A stretch of 64,000 nucleotides of DNA from an uncultured Thermodesulfobacterium sp. (lineage in GTDB: Bacteria; Desulfobacterota; Thermodesulfobacteria; Thermodesulfobacteriales; Thermodesulfobacteriaceae), in assembly GCA_938091335.1 (NCBI GenBank), contig CALLJG010000005.1, positions 186,001-250,000 of the forward strand, in the 5' to 3' direction. The position numbers and the translations under genes were made by a program. The notes beneath the pieces are model-generated. The model saw only the letters and a program-made list of their open reading frames with translations. It was not told the DNA's origin and did not search any database. The first letter of the stretch is position 1, and every line of letters starts with the position of its first letter. Below are positions 40,685-50,894 of the stretch, one piece after another.

Positions 40685-41152
40685 TCAAGAGCTCCAAAAT
40701 CCTTCTATTTTTTTAATTAAAGGTATCTCATCACAGTCAGGAAACTTACTACATCTGATACAATCAGACCAGATTTTATGAGGTAAGTGGTCTTTATCTA
40801 TCCTTACAAAACCAATTTTTTCAAAAAAATTAGGTACTCTTGTCAAAACAAAAACTTTAGGAATACTAAGAATTTTAGCTTCTTCTAAACATGCTTTTAC
40901 CAATTCGATTCCTATACCCTTTTTTTGATATTCTTCGCTAACTACCAAAGATTTTATTTCTGCTAAATCTTCCCAACACACTTGTAAAGCGCAAGCACCT
41001 ATAATTAAGTCTTTATCTTCATAAACAAAAAAATCCCTTAAATGTTCATATAATTCTGCTAAAGGACGAGGCAAAACATCTCCCTTTTTTGAAAAGTGTA
41101 AAATTAATTTATAAATATATTTAATATCTGTGATTTTGGCTTTCCTTATCAT
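40685..41152 (-). CDS. GNAT N-acetyltransferase, ArgA-like N-acetylglutamate synthase, with C-terminal Cys motif
   Basis: 155 residues. A single GNAT domain with GACALQVCWEDLAEIKSLVVSEEYQKKGIGIELVKACLEEA (about 53-93, acetyl-CoA loop QKKGIG) and VFVLTRVPNFFEKIGFV. The pattern GxGALxVxWxDLxEIxxLxV and VFVLT..FF...GF is that of the short, stand-alone N-acetylglutamate synthases (Mycobacterium Rv2747 type), which open arginine biosynthesis. A C-terminal SDCIRCSKFPDCDEIPL (about 128-144) has three cysteines, C-x2-C-x5-C, that may bind a metal or cluster. Two bases after the SPOR gene. Confidence 0.85.
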   Translation of the reverse strand: MIRKAKITDIKYIYKLILHFSKKGDVLPRPLAELYEHLRDFFVYEDKDLIIGACALQVCWEDLAEIKSLVVSEEYQKKGIGIELVKACLEEAKILSIPKVFVLTRVPNFFEKIGFVRIDKDHLPHKIWSDCIRCSKFPDCDEIPLIKKIEGFWSS

Positions 41153-41154
41153 TA

Positions 41155-41778
41155 TTATTTTAATTCTACTATAAATGGATTTGTTATACCTAAATTTTTA
41201 GCTACCTGTGGAATTTGTCTTTCTGCTTCATCTTTTGTGGAATATTTACCTATGTATACTTTATAAAGAGGGGTTTCATTTATTTTAACCTCTTTTATAA
41301 AAGCTTGGTATCCTTTGCTTTCAGCTAAGGTTTTTATTTTTTCTGCTTTTTCTTTTTGAGAAAAAGCTCCTATTTGGAGAGTAAAAATTGATGTGGGAAC
41401 TTTTTTAATTTCCGTAGAGAGTTTAGCTACTTCTTTACTTTTAAATTCAGGCTCTCTCTTCTCTTTAGGAATACTTTCTGGAATTGTTTCTGGCTGTTTT
41501 ATTGAAGGAACTTTTTCTATTTGAGGTTGAGAAAAAGTAGCATTTGTTTCAGAAGGTTGAGGAAAAGTAGCATTTTCTTTAGCTACTTGAGGAAGGGTTA
41601 CATTTTCTACTATAGGAGTAGGAGGAGTTAAAGCTATTTCTTCTTTAGTTTTAGTTCCTATCTTTGTTCCTACCCAAACTCCTATTACAAAACTCCATAC
41701 TAAAAGAGATAACCCAAATAAAATTATAAAAATAAAAGCCAACCTACTAACTTCAATTTTTACCTTCTTCTCTTCCAT
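41155..41778 (-). CDS. Membrane-anchored SPOR-domain protein
   Basis: 207 residues: a short cytoplasmic head, one membrane segment (about 11-35, FIFIILFGLSLLVWSFVIGVWVG), a Pro/Glu/Thr-rich periplasmic linker with imperfect repeats (ENVTLPQ, ENATFPQPSE, TNATFSQPQ) and a C-terminal SPOR domain (about 133-207, FTLQIGAFSQKEKAEK ... YKVYIGKYSTKDEAE). SPOR domains bind denuded glycan strands and gather at the division septum, so an FtsN/DedD-like division or cell-wall role is likely. It follows argS by 15 bases, an arrangement I recall from deltaproteobacteria. AAGGAGG before the ATG. Confidence 0.9.
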   Translation of the reverse strand: MEEKKVKIEVSRLAFIFIILFGLSLLVWSFVIGVWVGTKIGTKTKEEIALTPPTPIVENVTLPQVAKENATFPQPSETNATFSQPQIEKVPSIKQPETIPESIPKEKREPEFKSKEVAKLSTEIKKVPTSIFTLQIGAFSQKEKAEKIKTLAESKGYQAFIKEVKINETPLYKVYIGKYSTKDEAERQIPQVAKNLGITNPFIVELK

Positions 41779-41793
41779 GTTAGACCTCCTTTT

Positions 41794-43443
41794 TTACATT
41801 TTTTCAGGAGCAAAAACTCCTAATAATTCTAATCCTTTTTTCAAAACTATTTTACATCCTAAACATAAATTTAAACGTGCACAAGTAAGTGATAAATCAT
41901 CAGATAGAATTCTATATTTAGAATAATATTCATGAAATTGTTTGGCTAATTCTAATAAATAATAAGTAATTTTATAAGGAGCAAGAAAATTTGAAGCAAA
42001 TTCAATTGTTTCTTGAAATTCTTCTAATTTTTTTAATAATTCTAATTCTTCTTTTTCCTTAAGTTTTTCAAAATCTATTTCATCCAGGAATAAATAGTTA
42101 ATTTTTAAATTTTTTGCTTTCTCAAAAATACTACATATCCTAGCGTGTGCATATTGGACATAATATACCGGATTTTCTTGAGATCTTTTTTTAGCAAGTT
42201 CTATATCAAAATCAAGAGGTGTATCAGGTGATCTAGAAAGAAAAATAAATCTACTTGCATCAACTCCCACCTCATTTATCAATTCCTTAAGTTCCACAAA
42301 TTCTCCTTGCCGAGTAGACATGCTTTTTCTTTCTCCATCTTCAATAAGATTTACCATTTGAATAAGAATTATTTTTAATCTTTCAGAATCAATTCCAAAG
42401 GAGTTTAAAGCTGCTTTTAGTCTATTGATATATCCATGATGGTCTGCTCCCCATATATTTATAGCTAAATCAAATTTTCTTTCAATAAATTTTTCATAAT
42501 GATATACCATATCACCAGCAAAATAGGTAGCTTCTCCAGTAGACCTTACAACAACTCTATCTTTTTCATCACCAAAAAGTGTAGATTTAAACCACAAAGC
42601 CCCCTCTTTTTCATAAATTAAATTTTTTTCTCTTAAAATGTTTAAAACTTTCTCCACTTTTTTATTTTCATAAAGAGATTTCTCTGAATACCAATTATCA
42701 TAAAAAACTCTAAAATTTTCAAGGCTATTTTTAATATCTTCTAAAATAATCTTTATAGCTAAATCTTTGCAAAATTCTATAGCTTTATTTTCATCCATAG
42801 AAAGTAAATAAGGATAAGTACCTAAAACTTCTCTAGCAATATCATAAATGTAGTTTCCTTTATAATAATTTTCAGGAAAAACTATTTTTTCTCCTTTAAG
42901 TTCTTTTATTCTCAAATATACAGATGCTCCTAAAATATCCATTTGGGTACCTTTATCATTTATATAATATTCTTTTACTACTTTATACCCTGTAAAACTT
43001 AAAATCCTTGCTAAGGAATCTCCATAAGCTGCTCCCCTTGCATGTCCTATATGAAGAGGACCTGTAGGATTGGCAGAAACAAATTCAATTATAACTTTTT
43101 TACCTTGTCCTATATCTACACTTCCATATTTTTCCTTCAATTTTAAAATCTTTTTAAGATTTTCTATATAATAATCTTTAGAAATCCAAAAATTAATAAA
43201 TCCAGGAGAAACTATATCAACTTTTGAAAATAAGAAAGTCTTTTCTTCAAGTTTTTTCACAATTTTTTTTGCTATTTTTAAAGGAGCAAAGTTAACTTCC
43301 TTTTTCAAAACAAGGGCTAAATTTGTTGAATAATCACCGTAATTTTCTTTTTTTGGCTTTTCTACTTCAAAAACTATTTCTTTAATTCCCCATAAATCTC
43401 TAATTATTTCTTTTAGAAGTTCACTAATTATTTTTTTTATCAC
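41794..43443 (-). CDS. argS: Arginyl-tRNA synthetase
   Basis: Class I aminoacyl-tRNA synthetase. N-terminal tRNA-recognition domain (1-115), HIGH motif in VEFVSANPTGPLHIGHARGAAYGD (about 119-140), the KMSKS-like SMSTRQGEFV (about 371-380) and the DALR anticodon domain at the end (YYVQYAHARICSIFEKAKNL from about 424). 549 residues. The start is GTG at 43443 with AAGGGAG seven bases upstream; it overlaps the small Cys protein by 20 bases. Confidence 0.97.
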   Translation of the reverse strand: MIKKIISELLKEIIRDLWGIKEIVFEVEKPKKENYGDYSTNLALVLKKEVNFAPLKIAKKIVKKLEEKTFLFSKVDIVSPGFINFWISKDYYIENLKKILKLKEKYGSVDIGQGKKVIIEFVSANPTGPLHIGHARGAAYGDSLARILSFTGYKVVKEYYINDKGTQMDILGASVYLRIKELKGEKIVFPENYYKGNYIYDIAREVLGTYPYLLSMDENKAIEFCKDLAIKIILEDIKNSLENFRVFYDNWYSEKSLYENKKVEKVLNILREKNLIYEKEGALWFKSTLFGDEKDRVVVRSTGEATYFAGDMVYHYEKFIERKFDLAINIWGADHHGYINRLKAALNSFGIDSERLKIILIQMVNLIEDGERKSMSTRQGEFVELKELINEVGVDASRFIFLSRSPDTPLDFDIELAKKRSQENPVYYVQYAHARICSIFEKAKNLKINYLFLDEIDFEKLKEKEELELLKKLEEFQETIEFASNFLAPYKITYYLLELAKQFHEYYSKYRILSDDLSLTCARLNLCLGCKIVLKKGLELLGVFAPEKM

Positions 43444-43612
43444 TTTCTAACTCCCTTTTCTTTTTTTTAAGTTCTGGATCTGGTGTATAGTCTGGACACT
43501 TTATAGGAGTGGTAGTATCAAAGGAATACTGTTTTACACATACTTCTCTCCATGCACAAGTAGCACATAAAATGGGTAATTCATCATTTTTTTCTTTTTC
43601 TTTGGAATCCAT
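43424..43612 (-). CDS. Small four-cysteine protein upstream of argS
   Basis: 62 residues from the ATG at 43612 (AAAGGCGGT seven bases upstream; a GTG three codons earlier overlaps that site). The core is ILCATCAWREVCVKQYSF followed by PIKCPDYTPD: C-x2-C-x5-C-x13-C, suited to zinc or an Fe-S cluster, between charged, probably disordered ends. I recall similar small CxTCAWRxxC...CPDF proteins in deltaproteobacteria, of unknown function. Its stop overlaps argS, so the two are co-expressed and probably coupled. It is not a rubredoxin: the spacing is wrong. Confidence 0.75.
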   Translation of the reverse strand: MDSKEKEKNDELPILCATCAWREVCVKQYSFDTTTPIKCPDYTPDPELKKKKRELESDKKNN

Positions 43613-43661
43613 AACTTTCACCGCCTTTTAATTTTTATATATATTTTACACCCTTAAAAAT

Positions 43662-44384
43662 TTAAGGAATATCTTTTAAAAACTCCAAAATCTTTTTCAT
43701 ATACTTGAAATCAAAGAAGAAATAATTTGGAATTTCAGCCCAAAATTCCATCTTTTCTCTACTTATAGGATGAGGAAAACTTAAAAAGAGAGAATGTAAA
43801 AGAATAGCTTGCCCACCCAAAATTTTTTCTTTAGATCCATACTTTAAATCTCCTACAATTGGATTTCCTCTTTGTGATAAAACAGCTCTAAGCTGATGTT
43901 TTCTTCCTGTAATAGGTAAAAGTAAAATATAGGTATATTTTTTAGAATTATAAAGTGTTGAATAAATAGTAATAGCTTTTTTTGAATTCTCAAGCTTTTC
44001 ATTGGAAAGTTTTACTTTTTTATTTTTATTATCCCAAATTAAATAATCTTCCCATATTCCTTCTCCTGTGAGATATCCTTCAATTCCTGCTAAATAAAGC
44101 TTTTTTACTTCTTTTTTACGGAAACTTTCAGAAAGCCTTCTTGCAGATTTGGTTCTTTTAGCAAGGACTATCGCTCCAGATACTCCCTTATCTAATCTAT
44201 GAACTACAGATAAAAACACATTGTTTTTCTTTTTGTCTCTTTTTTTAATAAAATCTTTAAGAAGTAACAAAAGAGAAACTTCTTTTTGCTTCGCTCCTTG
44301 AACAACTACTCCTGCTGGTTTATTTACTATTAAAATATGTTTATCTTCATAAAGAAATTCAGGGATTTTGAGGAAATTTTTCAT
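43662..44384 (-). CDS. RluA-family 23S rRNA/tRNA pseudouridine synthase
   Basis: Isomerises specific uridines in structured RNA. The catalytic block is VVHRLDKGVSGAIVLAKRTKSA (about 61-82, catalytic Asp in HRLDK), preceded by HILIVNKPAGVVVQG (about 16-30) and followed by LPITGRKHQLRAVLSQRGNPIVGDLKYG (about 162-189). 240 residues with no N-terminal S4 domain, so an RluC/RluA-like short form; which uridine it targets cannot be told. The start lies within the 3' end of the AsmA-like gene (26-base overlap). Confidence 0.92.
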   Translation of the reverse strand: MKNFLKIPEFLYEDKHILIVNKPAGVVVQGAKQKEVSLLLLLKDFIKKRDKKKNNVFLSVVHRLDKGVSGAIVLAKRTKSARRLSESFRKKEVKKLYLAGIEGYLTGEGIWEDYLIWDNKNKKVKLSNEKLENSKKAITIYSTLYNSKKYTYILLLPITGRKHQLRAVLSQRGNPIVGDLKYGSKEKILGGQAILLHSLFLSFPHPISREKMEFWAEIPNYFFFDFKYMKKILEFLKDIP

Positions 44385-47300
44385 ATCTTTCTTTTAACCA
44401 CTCTTTTTTCTTTTTAAATTTTTTTAATTCTGGTGACTTTTGAAAAAAATCTTCTGATATTCCAAAAAATCTAAAAATAAAGGCAAAAATTCCTTTGCCT
44501 ACACTTCTTGGATGTAAAGGAACAATGCTATATGTTTCATAGGTTCCAATTACTTGTAAGGGTAAATAGAAAATCATCCTTGGTTTCCCAAGTGCCCATT
44601 CTCCTAAATAAGGGATTTTCTCTACAATTACATCAAAAGTCTTAAAGGGAGATACATAAAAAGTTATATCTAATTTTTTATTTTCCAGATTAACTTCCCC
44701 CTCTCCAAACAATCTAAATCCTATAGCAGATAAAAATCCATTATTTAATATTAAAATGTTATTTTGAATAAAAGCTCTTACATCAAGTTCTTCATATTCT
44801 AAGAGCTTTGTTTCTAAATTAGGTACCTTTCCTCTAAAAAGGTCTATTGGACTTAAAAAGGCAAAAAGCCTTGCTAAAAGAGGTGCTCTATAAATATATC
44901 CTTTATTAGATTTTACTTTAAGTTCCCCTACACTTTCTTTAATAGTTTGCTTTTTATCTCCCTCAGCATAAAAAAAACCTTTTAAATTGTAAGATCCCTC
45001 AAAAATAATATTAGGCATTTCTTGGGGATATAAACAAGAAAATAAGTCCAAGAAATCTCCTTTAGATGGCAAGATCTCTAAATAAATGTATTGATCTTGC
45101 AAAGTTTTTTCATAAAGAGCTTGCAAATTAAGTCCACAAAAATAAATTTCAGGTATCTCTATTAACAAAATCTTGTTAAAGTTATTAAAATTCAATTTTC
45201 CTTTAATTTTATTTAATTCATGGTAAGTGGGCAACACCAAATTATCCAAATAAAAATCAACTTGAGCAATCAAAGGTATTCCTTCTAACTTTTCAAATAA
45301 ATCTTTTTCATAAACTTCTACATCTTCCTTTTTTAAAATTTGTTTCAAATCCACTTTATTTCCTAAAAGATTCCCAGTTAAATAAAAATATTTTTCTTTT
45401 CCATTTATTTTTAAATTTCCTTCTATTTTAGAGTCATTCCATAATAAATTCAAAGAGGAGATAGTTATCTCTTTTTCAGTAAACTTACTTACAAAATCAA
45501 TTTTGATAAACTGATTATCATAAAAATATTTAACATTATCCAAATTCAAATTACCATTTAAAACCAATTCATTTGAAGTTAAATAAATATTTAAAAGGTC
45601 TTTCATATCCTTAATCTCTGATTTATATGAAGATGAAAAATTAAGGGAACTTTCTAAAACTCCAGATAAATTGTATCTTTTTTGGTTCACCAATTTTGAA
45701 AATTCTTTTAGATCAATTTTACCTTTTATATCAAAAACAATTCTATTAGGATCCCTTTTTCCTTTAAAGGTAAAGTCAGAATTTTCTCCTAAAAAACTTA
45801 TATCATATTTATAAAAATCATTTATTTTTTCTAAATTTAAGGAAATATTAACTTCGTTAATTTGATGAATTCCTGAATAGGTAAAAGTATTATTATCATA
45901 TAATAAAGTAAACTTCTCCAATTTTATAGGAGTTTTTAATGAAAGCTGAGTAAAAATTTTAGAAAATGATTCAATTTTTTTCTTTAATCCTTCTCTTAAT
46001 TCTCCTTTACCCTCTAAAAACCATTTTTTTTCTTTTAATTTTGCTTTTAATTCAAATAAAGAATCTTCAATCTTAACTAAAGCATTTCCTAAAAATATTT
46101 CTTCTTTTTTATATTTAAAAGGTAACTCTTTTACTTCCAAAAGAAAACTTTTTTGTTGATAAGGCACTTGAGCATTTAAATCCAGTATTTTCCCTTGGGC
46201 TATTAATTCTTTTTTCTCAAAGGTTTTAAAATTTTCTTTATAATTTAAATAATCAATTTTTATCCCTTTTAAAATTAAATGGTACTTTGAAAGGAATTCT
46301 TTTAGTGCTGAGTATTTTTCAGATAATTCTTTAATTGTATTCTCTGAAATCCAAAAATTTTCTCCTGAAAACTCTCCGTCAAAGGTCTTTAAATCAATTT
46401 TTCCATCAAGTCTCTCTATATAGCTATTTTCAGTAGAAATTTTTAAATCGTTAACATAGATTTTTTCAAAATCATAAATTAATTCCCCTTTTTTTATCAA
46501 AATAGATTCTTTATAATAAGGTGTTTTTACTAAAAAGTTATTAAAAATAAAAACTATTTTTCCAGAAATATCAGAAAAGTTTCCACTTAATTTTATGTTT
46601 CCTTCTAAATTATTTGAAAAGGTATAATCCTTAAGAAATTCGGTTTCTTTAGCCAATTTAAGAATTACACTCTTACAATCTTCCCCAGGTCCCAAAAAAT
46701 TTGCTTCTATAAACAAAAAGGGATGTGCTTTTATAAGTTCTAAATTTAGTTTTTTTACTTGGATAGAAATATTATCATTTAAAATAGTTTGACCATTAAA
46801 AGTTAGAATGCCCTTTTTAAAGGTTATTTCACCACTGATATTCTTGAAATTCAAAGGTACTTCTGTAATATTTACTTGACCTTTATTTAAAAAGGCCTTT
46901 AAAGATATATTGTTCAAATTTAAATCTTTGTCTATATTTTTCCCAAAACTTTCTATTTTAATTTTTTGAAATTCTCCAGCTTTTACTATCTTTAAAAATT
47001 GTTCAATTTCTTTTCTTTGAGGATAAAATTTAACCAAGAAATCTTTTATTTGAGAAAAATCCAAATTTTCTATCTCTGCTGATAATTTATATCCTTCAGA
47101 ATTTTTATCAAATTTCAAAAATCCTTTTATATAGGGATATTCCAATATTATTGGGTTAAACTCTAATTTCATTTTTTTTGGTCCCATTATAATTATTCCT
47201 TCCATATATTTACCTTTAAGTTCCTCTGGGAGACTCCTTTTTAAAAAAATAGAAGGAGAGATAAAAATAAAAGCTAAATTAATAGTATCTTTTTCTAAAA

Positions 47301-47988
47301 CCATTTCCCCTTTTATATTAAAGGAAGTTTTCTTTATTCCATAAGTGTTTATTTTTTTAAATCTAGAAAGATTTAAATCTTTTATTTCAAAAGAATTTTC
47401 AGAAAATAAATTTTTATAATTAAATCTACCTTTTATAATGAGTCTTTCAAAGATATCAGAACCTGAATTCACTTCATATAAAGCTTGGTTTTTATCAATT
47501 TTTGAAGTCAAATTTAATTGATTAAAATTTAACCATCCTAGATTTGTTTCACAATCTAAATTTACATTTTGGGCTTCTATATAAAAAGGGGAAAGCTTAG
47601 CAATTGATTTAGCTAAATCTCTTATATTAAAAGGCTTTTCTATTTTGTAAATTTTAATTTTTGAATTGCTAATATATATTTTCTCAGGGGAAAATCTGAA
47701 CTGTAAAAACTTTTCAAAGGAGAAAATTAACCTTCCTTCAGGTAAAAATAATTCATAATTACTGAACTTAAGAAAAAAATCCTTTAAAAATATCTTTTTT
47801 CCAAATAAACTTACTTTGACTTTTTTATAATCTAATTCGATCTTGTAATGATTTTTTAAGAACTTTGAAATTTTATCTTTAAATTGAGAAGAGTTTAAGA
47901 TAGAATTAATATTTATAAAAAATATAAAAAATATAAAAATAAATAAAAATAGAAATCCTAATAAAAAAAGCATTAATTTTTTTAGCAT
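44359..47988 (-). CDS. AsmA-like giant envelope protein (YhdP/DUF3971 type)
   Basis: 1209 residues: one N-terminal membrane anchor (about 5-27) followed by a long periplasmic part of repeated beta-strand pairs (alternating hydrophobic pattern, many LKGxFxxx and GKIDLK units), the AsmA/TamB-type groove architecture that carries phospholipids between membranes. The C-terminal ~200 residues are the best-conserved AsmA-like region: GELKVKSNKGYIYRAPLLARLFAFLSPIDLFRGK, GFRLFGEGEVNLENKKLDITFYVSP and IPYLGEWALGKPRMIFYLPLQVIGTYETYSIVPLHP. Evidence for a double-membrane cell. No ribosome site; overlaps rluD-like gene. Next to pdxA upstream, no functional link. Confidence 0.85.
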   Translation of the reverse strand: MLKKLMLFLLGFLFLFIFIFFIFFININSILNSSQFKDKISKFLKNHYKIELDYKKVKVSLFGKKIFLKDFFLKFSNYELFLPEGRLIFSFEKFLQFRFSPEKIYISNSKIKIYKIEKPFNIRDLAKSIAKLSPFYIEAQNVNLDCETNLGWLNFNQLNLTSKIDKNQALYEVNSGSDIFERLIIKGRFNYKNLFSENSFEIKDLNLSRFKKINTYGIKKTSFNIKGEMVLEKDTINLAFIFISPSIFLKRSLPEELKGKYMEGIIIMGPKKMKLEFNPIILEYPYIKGFLKFDKNSEGYKLSAEIENLDFSQIKDFLVKFYPQRKEIEQFLKIVKAGEFQKIKIESFGKNIDKDLNLNNISLKAFLNKGQVNITEVPLNFKNISGEITFKKGILTFNGQTILNDNISIQVKKLNLELIKAHPFLFIEANFLGPGEDCKSVILKLAKETEFLKDYTFSNNLEGNIKLSGNFSDISGKIVFIFNNFLVKTPYYKESILIKKGELIYDFEKIYVNDLKISTENSYIERLDGKIDLKTFDGEFSGENFWISENTIKELSEKYSALKEFLSKYHLILKGIKIDYLNYKENFKTFEKKELIAQGKILDLNAQVPYQQKSFLLEVKELPFKYKKEEIFLGNALVKIEDSLFELKAKLKEKKWFLEGKGELREGLKKKIESFSKIFTQLSLKTPIKLEKFTLLYDNNTFTYSGIHQINEVNISLNLEKINDFYKYDISFLGENSDFTFKGKRDPNRIVFDIKGKIDLKEFSKLVNQKRYNLSGVLESSLNFSSSYKSEIKDMKDLLNIYLTSNELVLNGNLNLDNVKYFYDNQFIKIDFVSKFTEKEITISSLNLLWNDSKIEGNLKINGKEKYFYLTGNLLGNKVDLKQILKKEDVEVYEKDLFEKLEGIPLIAQVDFYLDNLVLPTYHELNKIKGKLNFNNFNKILLIEIPEIYFCGLNLQALYEKTLQDQYIYLEILPSKGDFLDLFSCLYPQEMPNIIFEGSYNLKGFFYAEGDKKQTIKESVGELKVKSNKGYIYRAPLLARLFAFLSPIDLFRGKVPNLETKLLEYEELDVRAFIQNNILILNNGFLSAIGFRLFGEGEVNLENKKLDITFYVSPFKTFDVIVEKIPYLGEWALGKPRMIFYLPLQVIGTYETYSIVPLHPRSVGKGIFAFIFRFFGISEDFFQKSPELKKFKKKKEWLKERYEKFPQNP

Positions 47989-48029
47989 ATTTTGAAAATT
48001 TTATATTATTTGATTTAAAAAGCAAGTTT

Positions 48030-48974
48030 TTAATTAGAAAGAAGCTTAATAGCCAATTTAACAGCCGAAATAAAGCTTTTAGGATTAGCTATTCCTTTAC
48101 CTGCTATATCATAGGCTGTACCATGACAGGGAGAGGTTCTTATAATAGGAAGACCTAAGGTTAAATTAACACCATCTTCAAAATGAATTAATTTAAAAGG
48201 TATTAGACCTTGGTCATGATAGAGTGCAATTACTAAATTAAATTTTCCTTTATATGCCCAATAAAACAAGCTATCTGAAGGATATGGACCATAGATAGGA
48301 ATTCCTTCTTCATGACATTTTTTTATAGCTTCTTTTAATATGGTTTGTTCTTCTTCCCCTAAAAAACCGCCTTCTCCTGCATGAGGATTAAGTCCACAAA
48401 GGGCTATTTTAGGATTGCTAATTTTTAACCTATTTAAAAATTCGTAAGAAAGTTTAGCTGTGTTAAATATTTTGTCAGAATCCAATTCAGAGAATAATTT
48501 TTTAATAGGAATATGGGTAGTTACTAAAGAAACTATCATCTTTTTTCCATAAAAGGTCATTACATAATTTTTCACTTTAAATTCTTTACCTAACCAATCA
48601 GTATGTCCTGAATATTTAATTCCTATTTTATTAAGCCCTTCTTTACTAATAGGAGCTGTCACAATCCCTTGTACTTTTCCTTTTTTGGCTAAATCTATAA
48701 CTTTTTGGAAATATTCAGCCATAGCTTTATAACCTTCTAAGGTGGGAACCCCTGGTTTTATTTGAATTTCAGAAATTGAATTTATTTCTACCTCTGGAAG
48801 TATGAAATTTAATTGTGCAGCAGTATTTAAAAGAAGTTTTTTATCTCCTACAATAATAATTTTTTTTAATGTTTCAGGAGAGTTTTTTTTAAAATACTCT
48901 AAAGATTTTACAATTATTTCAGGCCCTATTCCTGCAGGACATCCCATTGAAATAGCAATTTTAAAAAACTTCAT
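48030..48974 (-). CDS. pdxA: 4-hydroxythreonine-4-phosphate dehydrogenase
   Basis: NAD-dependent step of the DXP-dependent vitamin B6 route, coupling with PdxJ. Motifs: ISMGCPAGIGPEIIVKSL (about 8-25), GIVTAPISKEGLNKIGIKYSGHTDWLG (about 104-130, metal-binding His), and ALCGLNPHAGEGGFLGEEE and LVIALYHDQGLIPFKLIHFEDGVNLTLGLPIIRTSPCHGTAYDIAGKG (metal His in YHDQG). 314 residues. Three bases after dnaK, co-directional, with a poor ribosome site. Confidence 0.96.
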   Translation of the reverse strand: MKFFKIAISMGCPAGIGPEIIVKSLEYFKKNSPETLKKIIIVGDKKLLLNTAAQLNFILPEVEINSISEIQIKPGVPTLEGYKAMAEYFQKVIDLAKKGKVQGIVTAPISKEGLNKIGIKYSGHTDWLGKEFKVKNYVMTFYGKKMIVSLVTTHIPIKKLFSELDSDKIFNTAKLSYEFLNRLKISNPKIALCGLNPHAGEGGFLGEEEQTILKEAIKKCHEEGIPIYGPYPSDSLFYWAYKGKFNLVIALYHDQGLIPFKLIHFEDGVNLTLGLPIIRTSPCHGTAYDIAGKGIANPKSFISAVKLAIKLLSN

Positions 48975-48977
48975 GTA

Positions 48978-50891
48978 TTATTTCATCTCTTCAAAATCAG
49001 CATCAATCACATCTTCTTTCCCTTTCTCTTTAGAAGATGAGCCTTTAGATTCTTCAGCAGTGCCAGCAGCTCTAGATGTTTTTTCTCTATAAAGCATTTC
49101 TGCAAGTCTATAGGAAGCTTGAGTTAATTCATCACTTGCTCTTCTAATAGCATTTATATCTTCCCCCTCCATTACTTTTTTAAGTTCTAGTATTTTTTGT
49201 TCAACTTCTTTGCGTAAGGAATCTGAAACTTTATCTCCCAATTCTTTCAAAGTTTTTTCTACAGAATAAATCAAGCTATCAGCCTGATTTCTAGCTTCTG
49301 CAAGTTCTTTCTTCCTTTTATCTTCTTCTGCATACTGCTCAGCTTCTTTAAGGATTCTCTGAATTTCTTCTTCACTAAGGCCTGAAGATGGTCTTACTAC
49401 AATAGATTGTTGTTTCCCTGTACCTAAATCTTTAGCAGTAACATTTAAAATACCATCTGCATCTATATCAAAAGTAACTTCTATTTGAGGAATTCCTCTT
49501 GGAGCAGGGGGAATCCCTACTAAATCAAAACGAGCAATACTTTTGTTATCCCTTGCCATGGGTCTCTCACCTTGTAAAACATGAATAGTAACAGCTGTTT
49601 GATTATCAGTAGCAGTTGTAAAAATTTGACTTTTTCTCGTAGGTATAGTAGTTCCTCTTGGAATAATCACTGTAAAAACTCCTCCTAAAGTCTCAATCCC
49701 AAGAGAAAGAGGTGTAACATCTAAAAGTAAAATATCTTTAACTTCTCCTTTTAATACTCCTGCTTGAATAGCTGCTCCCATAGCTACTACTTCATCTGGA
49801 TTAACTCCTTTCACTGGATCTTTACCAAAAATTTCTTTTACTTTTTGTTGAACTCTTGGCATACGAGTCATTCCACCTACTAAAATAACCTCACTTATGT
49901 CCTTTGGAGTAATTCCTGCATCCTGCATAGCTATTCTACAAGGCTCTTCTAACATATCAATGAAATCCTCTACTAAGCTTTCAAGTTTAGCACGTGTGAG
50001 TTTCATAACCAAATGTTTAGGTCCTGAAGTATCCGCAGTTATAAAAGGTAAATTAATTTCAGTTTCTAAAGTACTTGAAAGTTCAATTTTCGCCTTTTCT
50101 GCTGCTTCTTTAAGCCTCTGTAAAGCCATTTTATCTTTTCTTAAATCTATACCGTGTTCTTTCTTGAATTCTTCAGCAATGTAATCTACAATTCTCATAT
50201 CAAAATCTTCTCCACCTAAAAAGGTATTACCTGAAGTAGCTTTTACTTCAAACACACCCTCACCTATTTCTAAAATTGAAATATCAAAAGTTCCTCCACC
50301 GAGATCAAAAACCGCAACTAAGCCTTCTTTTTTCTTTTCCAATCCATAAGCTAAACAAGCAGCGGTCGGCTCATTTATAATTCGGATAACATTTAATCCA
50401 GCTATTCTTCCAGCATCTTTAGTAGCTTGTCTTTGAGTATCGTCAAAATAAGCTGGAACTGTAATTACCACATCTTTAACTTCTTGCCCCAGATATTCTT
50501 CTAGATCTTGCTTAATTTTTCTTAAAATCATAGCAGAAATTTCTGGAGGACTATATCTCTTACCCCTTGCCTCTACATGAGCATCTCCATTTGGAGCTTC
50601 AATAATTTTATATGGGACTCTTTTTTTCCATTCTTGCACTACAGAATCACTAAATTTTCTTCCCATAAGTCTTTTAATTCCAAAAATAGTATTTTCAGCA
50701 TTTATTATTGCTTGTCTTTTAGCAGGTAATCCTACTAAGATCTCCGCATTTTCTTGAAAGGCAACTATTGAAGGCGTAGTCCGTGTACCCTCACGATTAG
50801 GGATAACCTTAGGTTCTCCTCCCTCAAAAATAGCTACACATGAATTAGTTGTTCCTAAATCTATCCCAACAATAGGTACTCCCTTAGCCAT
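48978..50891 (-). CDS. dnaK: Chaperone DnaK (Hsp70)
   Basis: ATP-dependent chaperone. Nucleotide-binding domain: [18 protein letters not shown] (phosphate 1, residues 8-25), [16 protein letters not shown] (about 193-208, phosphate 2), [15 protein letters not shown] (about 331-345). The substrate-binding domain and helical lid follow, ending in [11 protein letters not shown], the usual bacterial C-terminus. Contains the N-domain insert typical of Gram-negative DnaK. 637 residues. AAGGAGGG precedes the ATG; three bases after grpE. dnaJ is not in the window. Confidence 0.98.
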   Translation of the reverse strand: MAKGVPIVGIDLGTTNSCVAIFEGGEPKVIPNREGTRTTPSIVAFQENAEILVGLPAKRQAIINAENTIFGIKRLMGRKFSDSVVQEWKKRVPYKIIEAPNGDAHVEARGKRYSPPEISAMILRKIKQDLEEYLGQEVKDVVITVPAYFDDTQRQATKDAGRIAGLNVIRIINEPTAACLAYGLEKKKEGLVAVFDLGGGTFDISILEIGEGVFEVKATSGNTFLGGEDFDMRIVDYIAEEFKKEHGIDLRKDKMALQRLKEAAEKAKIELSSTLETEINLPFITADTSGPKHLVMKLTRAKLESLVEDFIDMLEEPCRIAMQDAGITPKDISEVILVGGMTRMPRVQQKVKEIFGKDPVKGVNPDEVVAMGAAIQAGVLKGEVKDILLLDVTPLSLGIETLGGVFTVIIPRGTTIPTRKSQIFTTATDNQTAVTIHVLQGERPMARDNKSIARFDLVGIPPAPRGIPQIEVTFDIDADGILNVTAKDLGTGKQQSIVVRPSSGLSEEEIQRILKEAEQYAEEDKRKKELAEARNQADSLIYSVEKTLKELGDKVSDSLRKEVEQKILELKKVMEGEDINAIRRASDELTQASYRLAEMLYREKTSRAAGTAEESKGSSSKEKGKEDVIDADFEEMK

Positions 50892-50894
50892 TTT

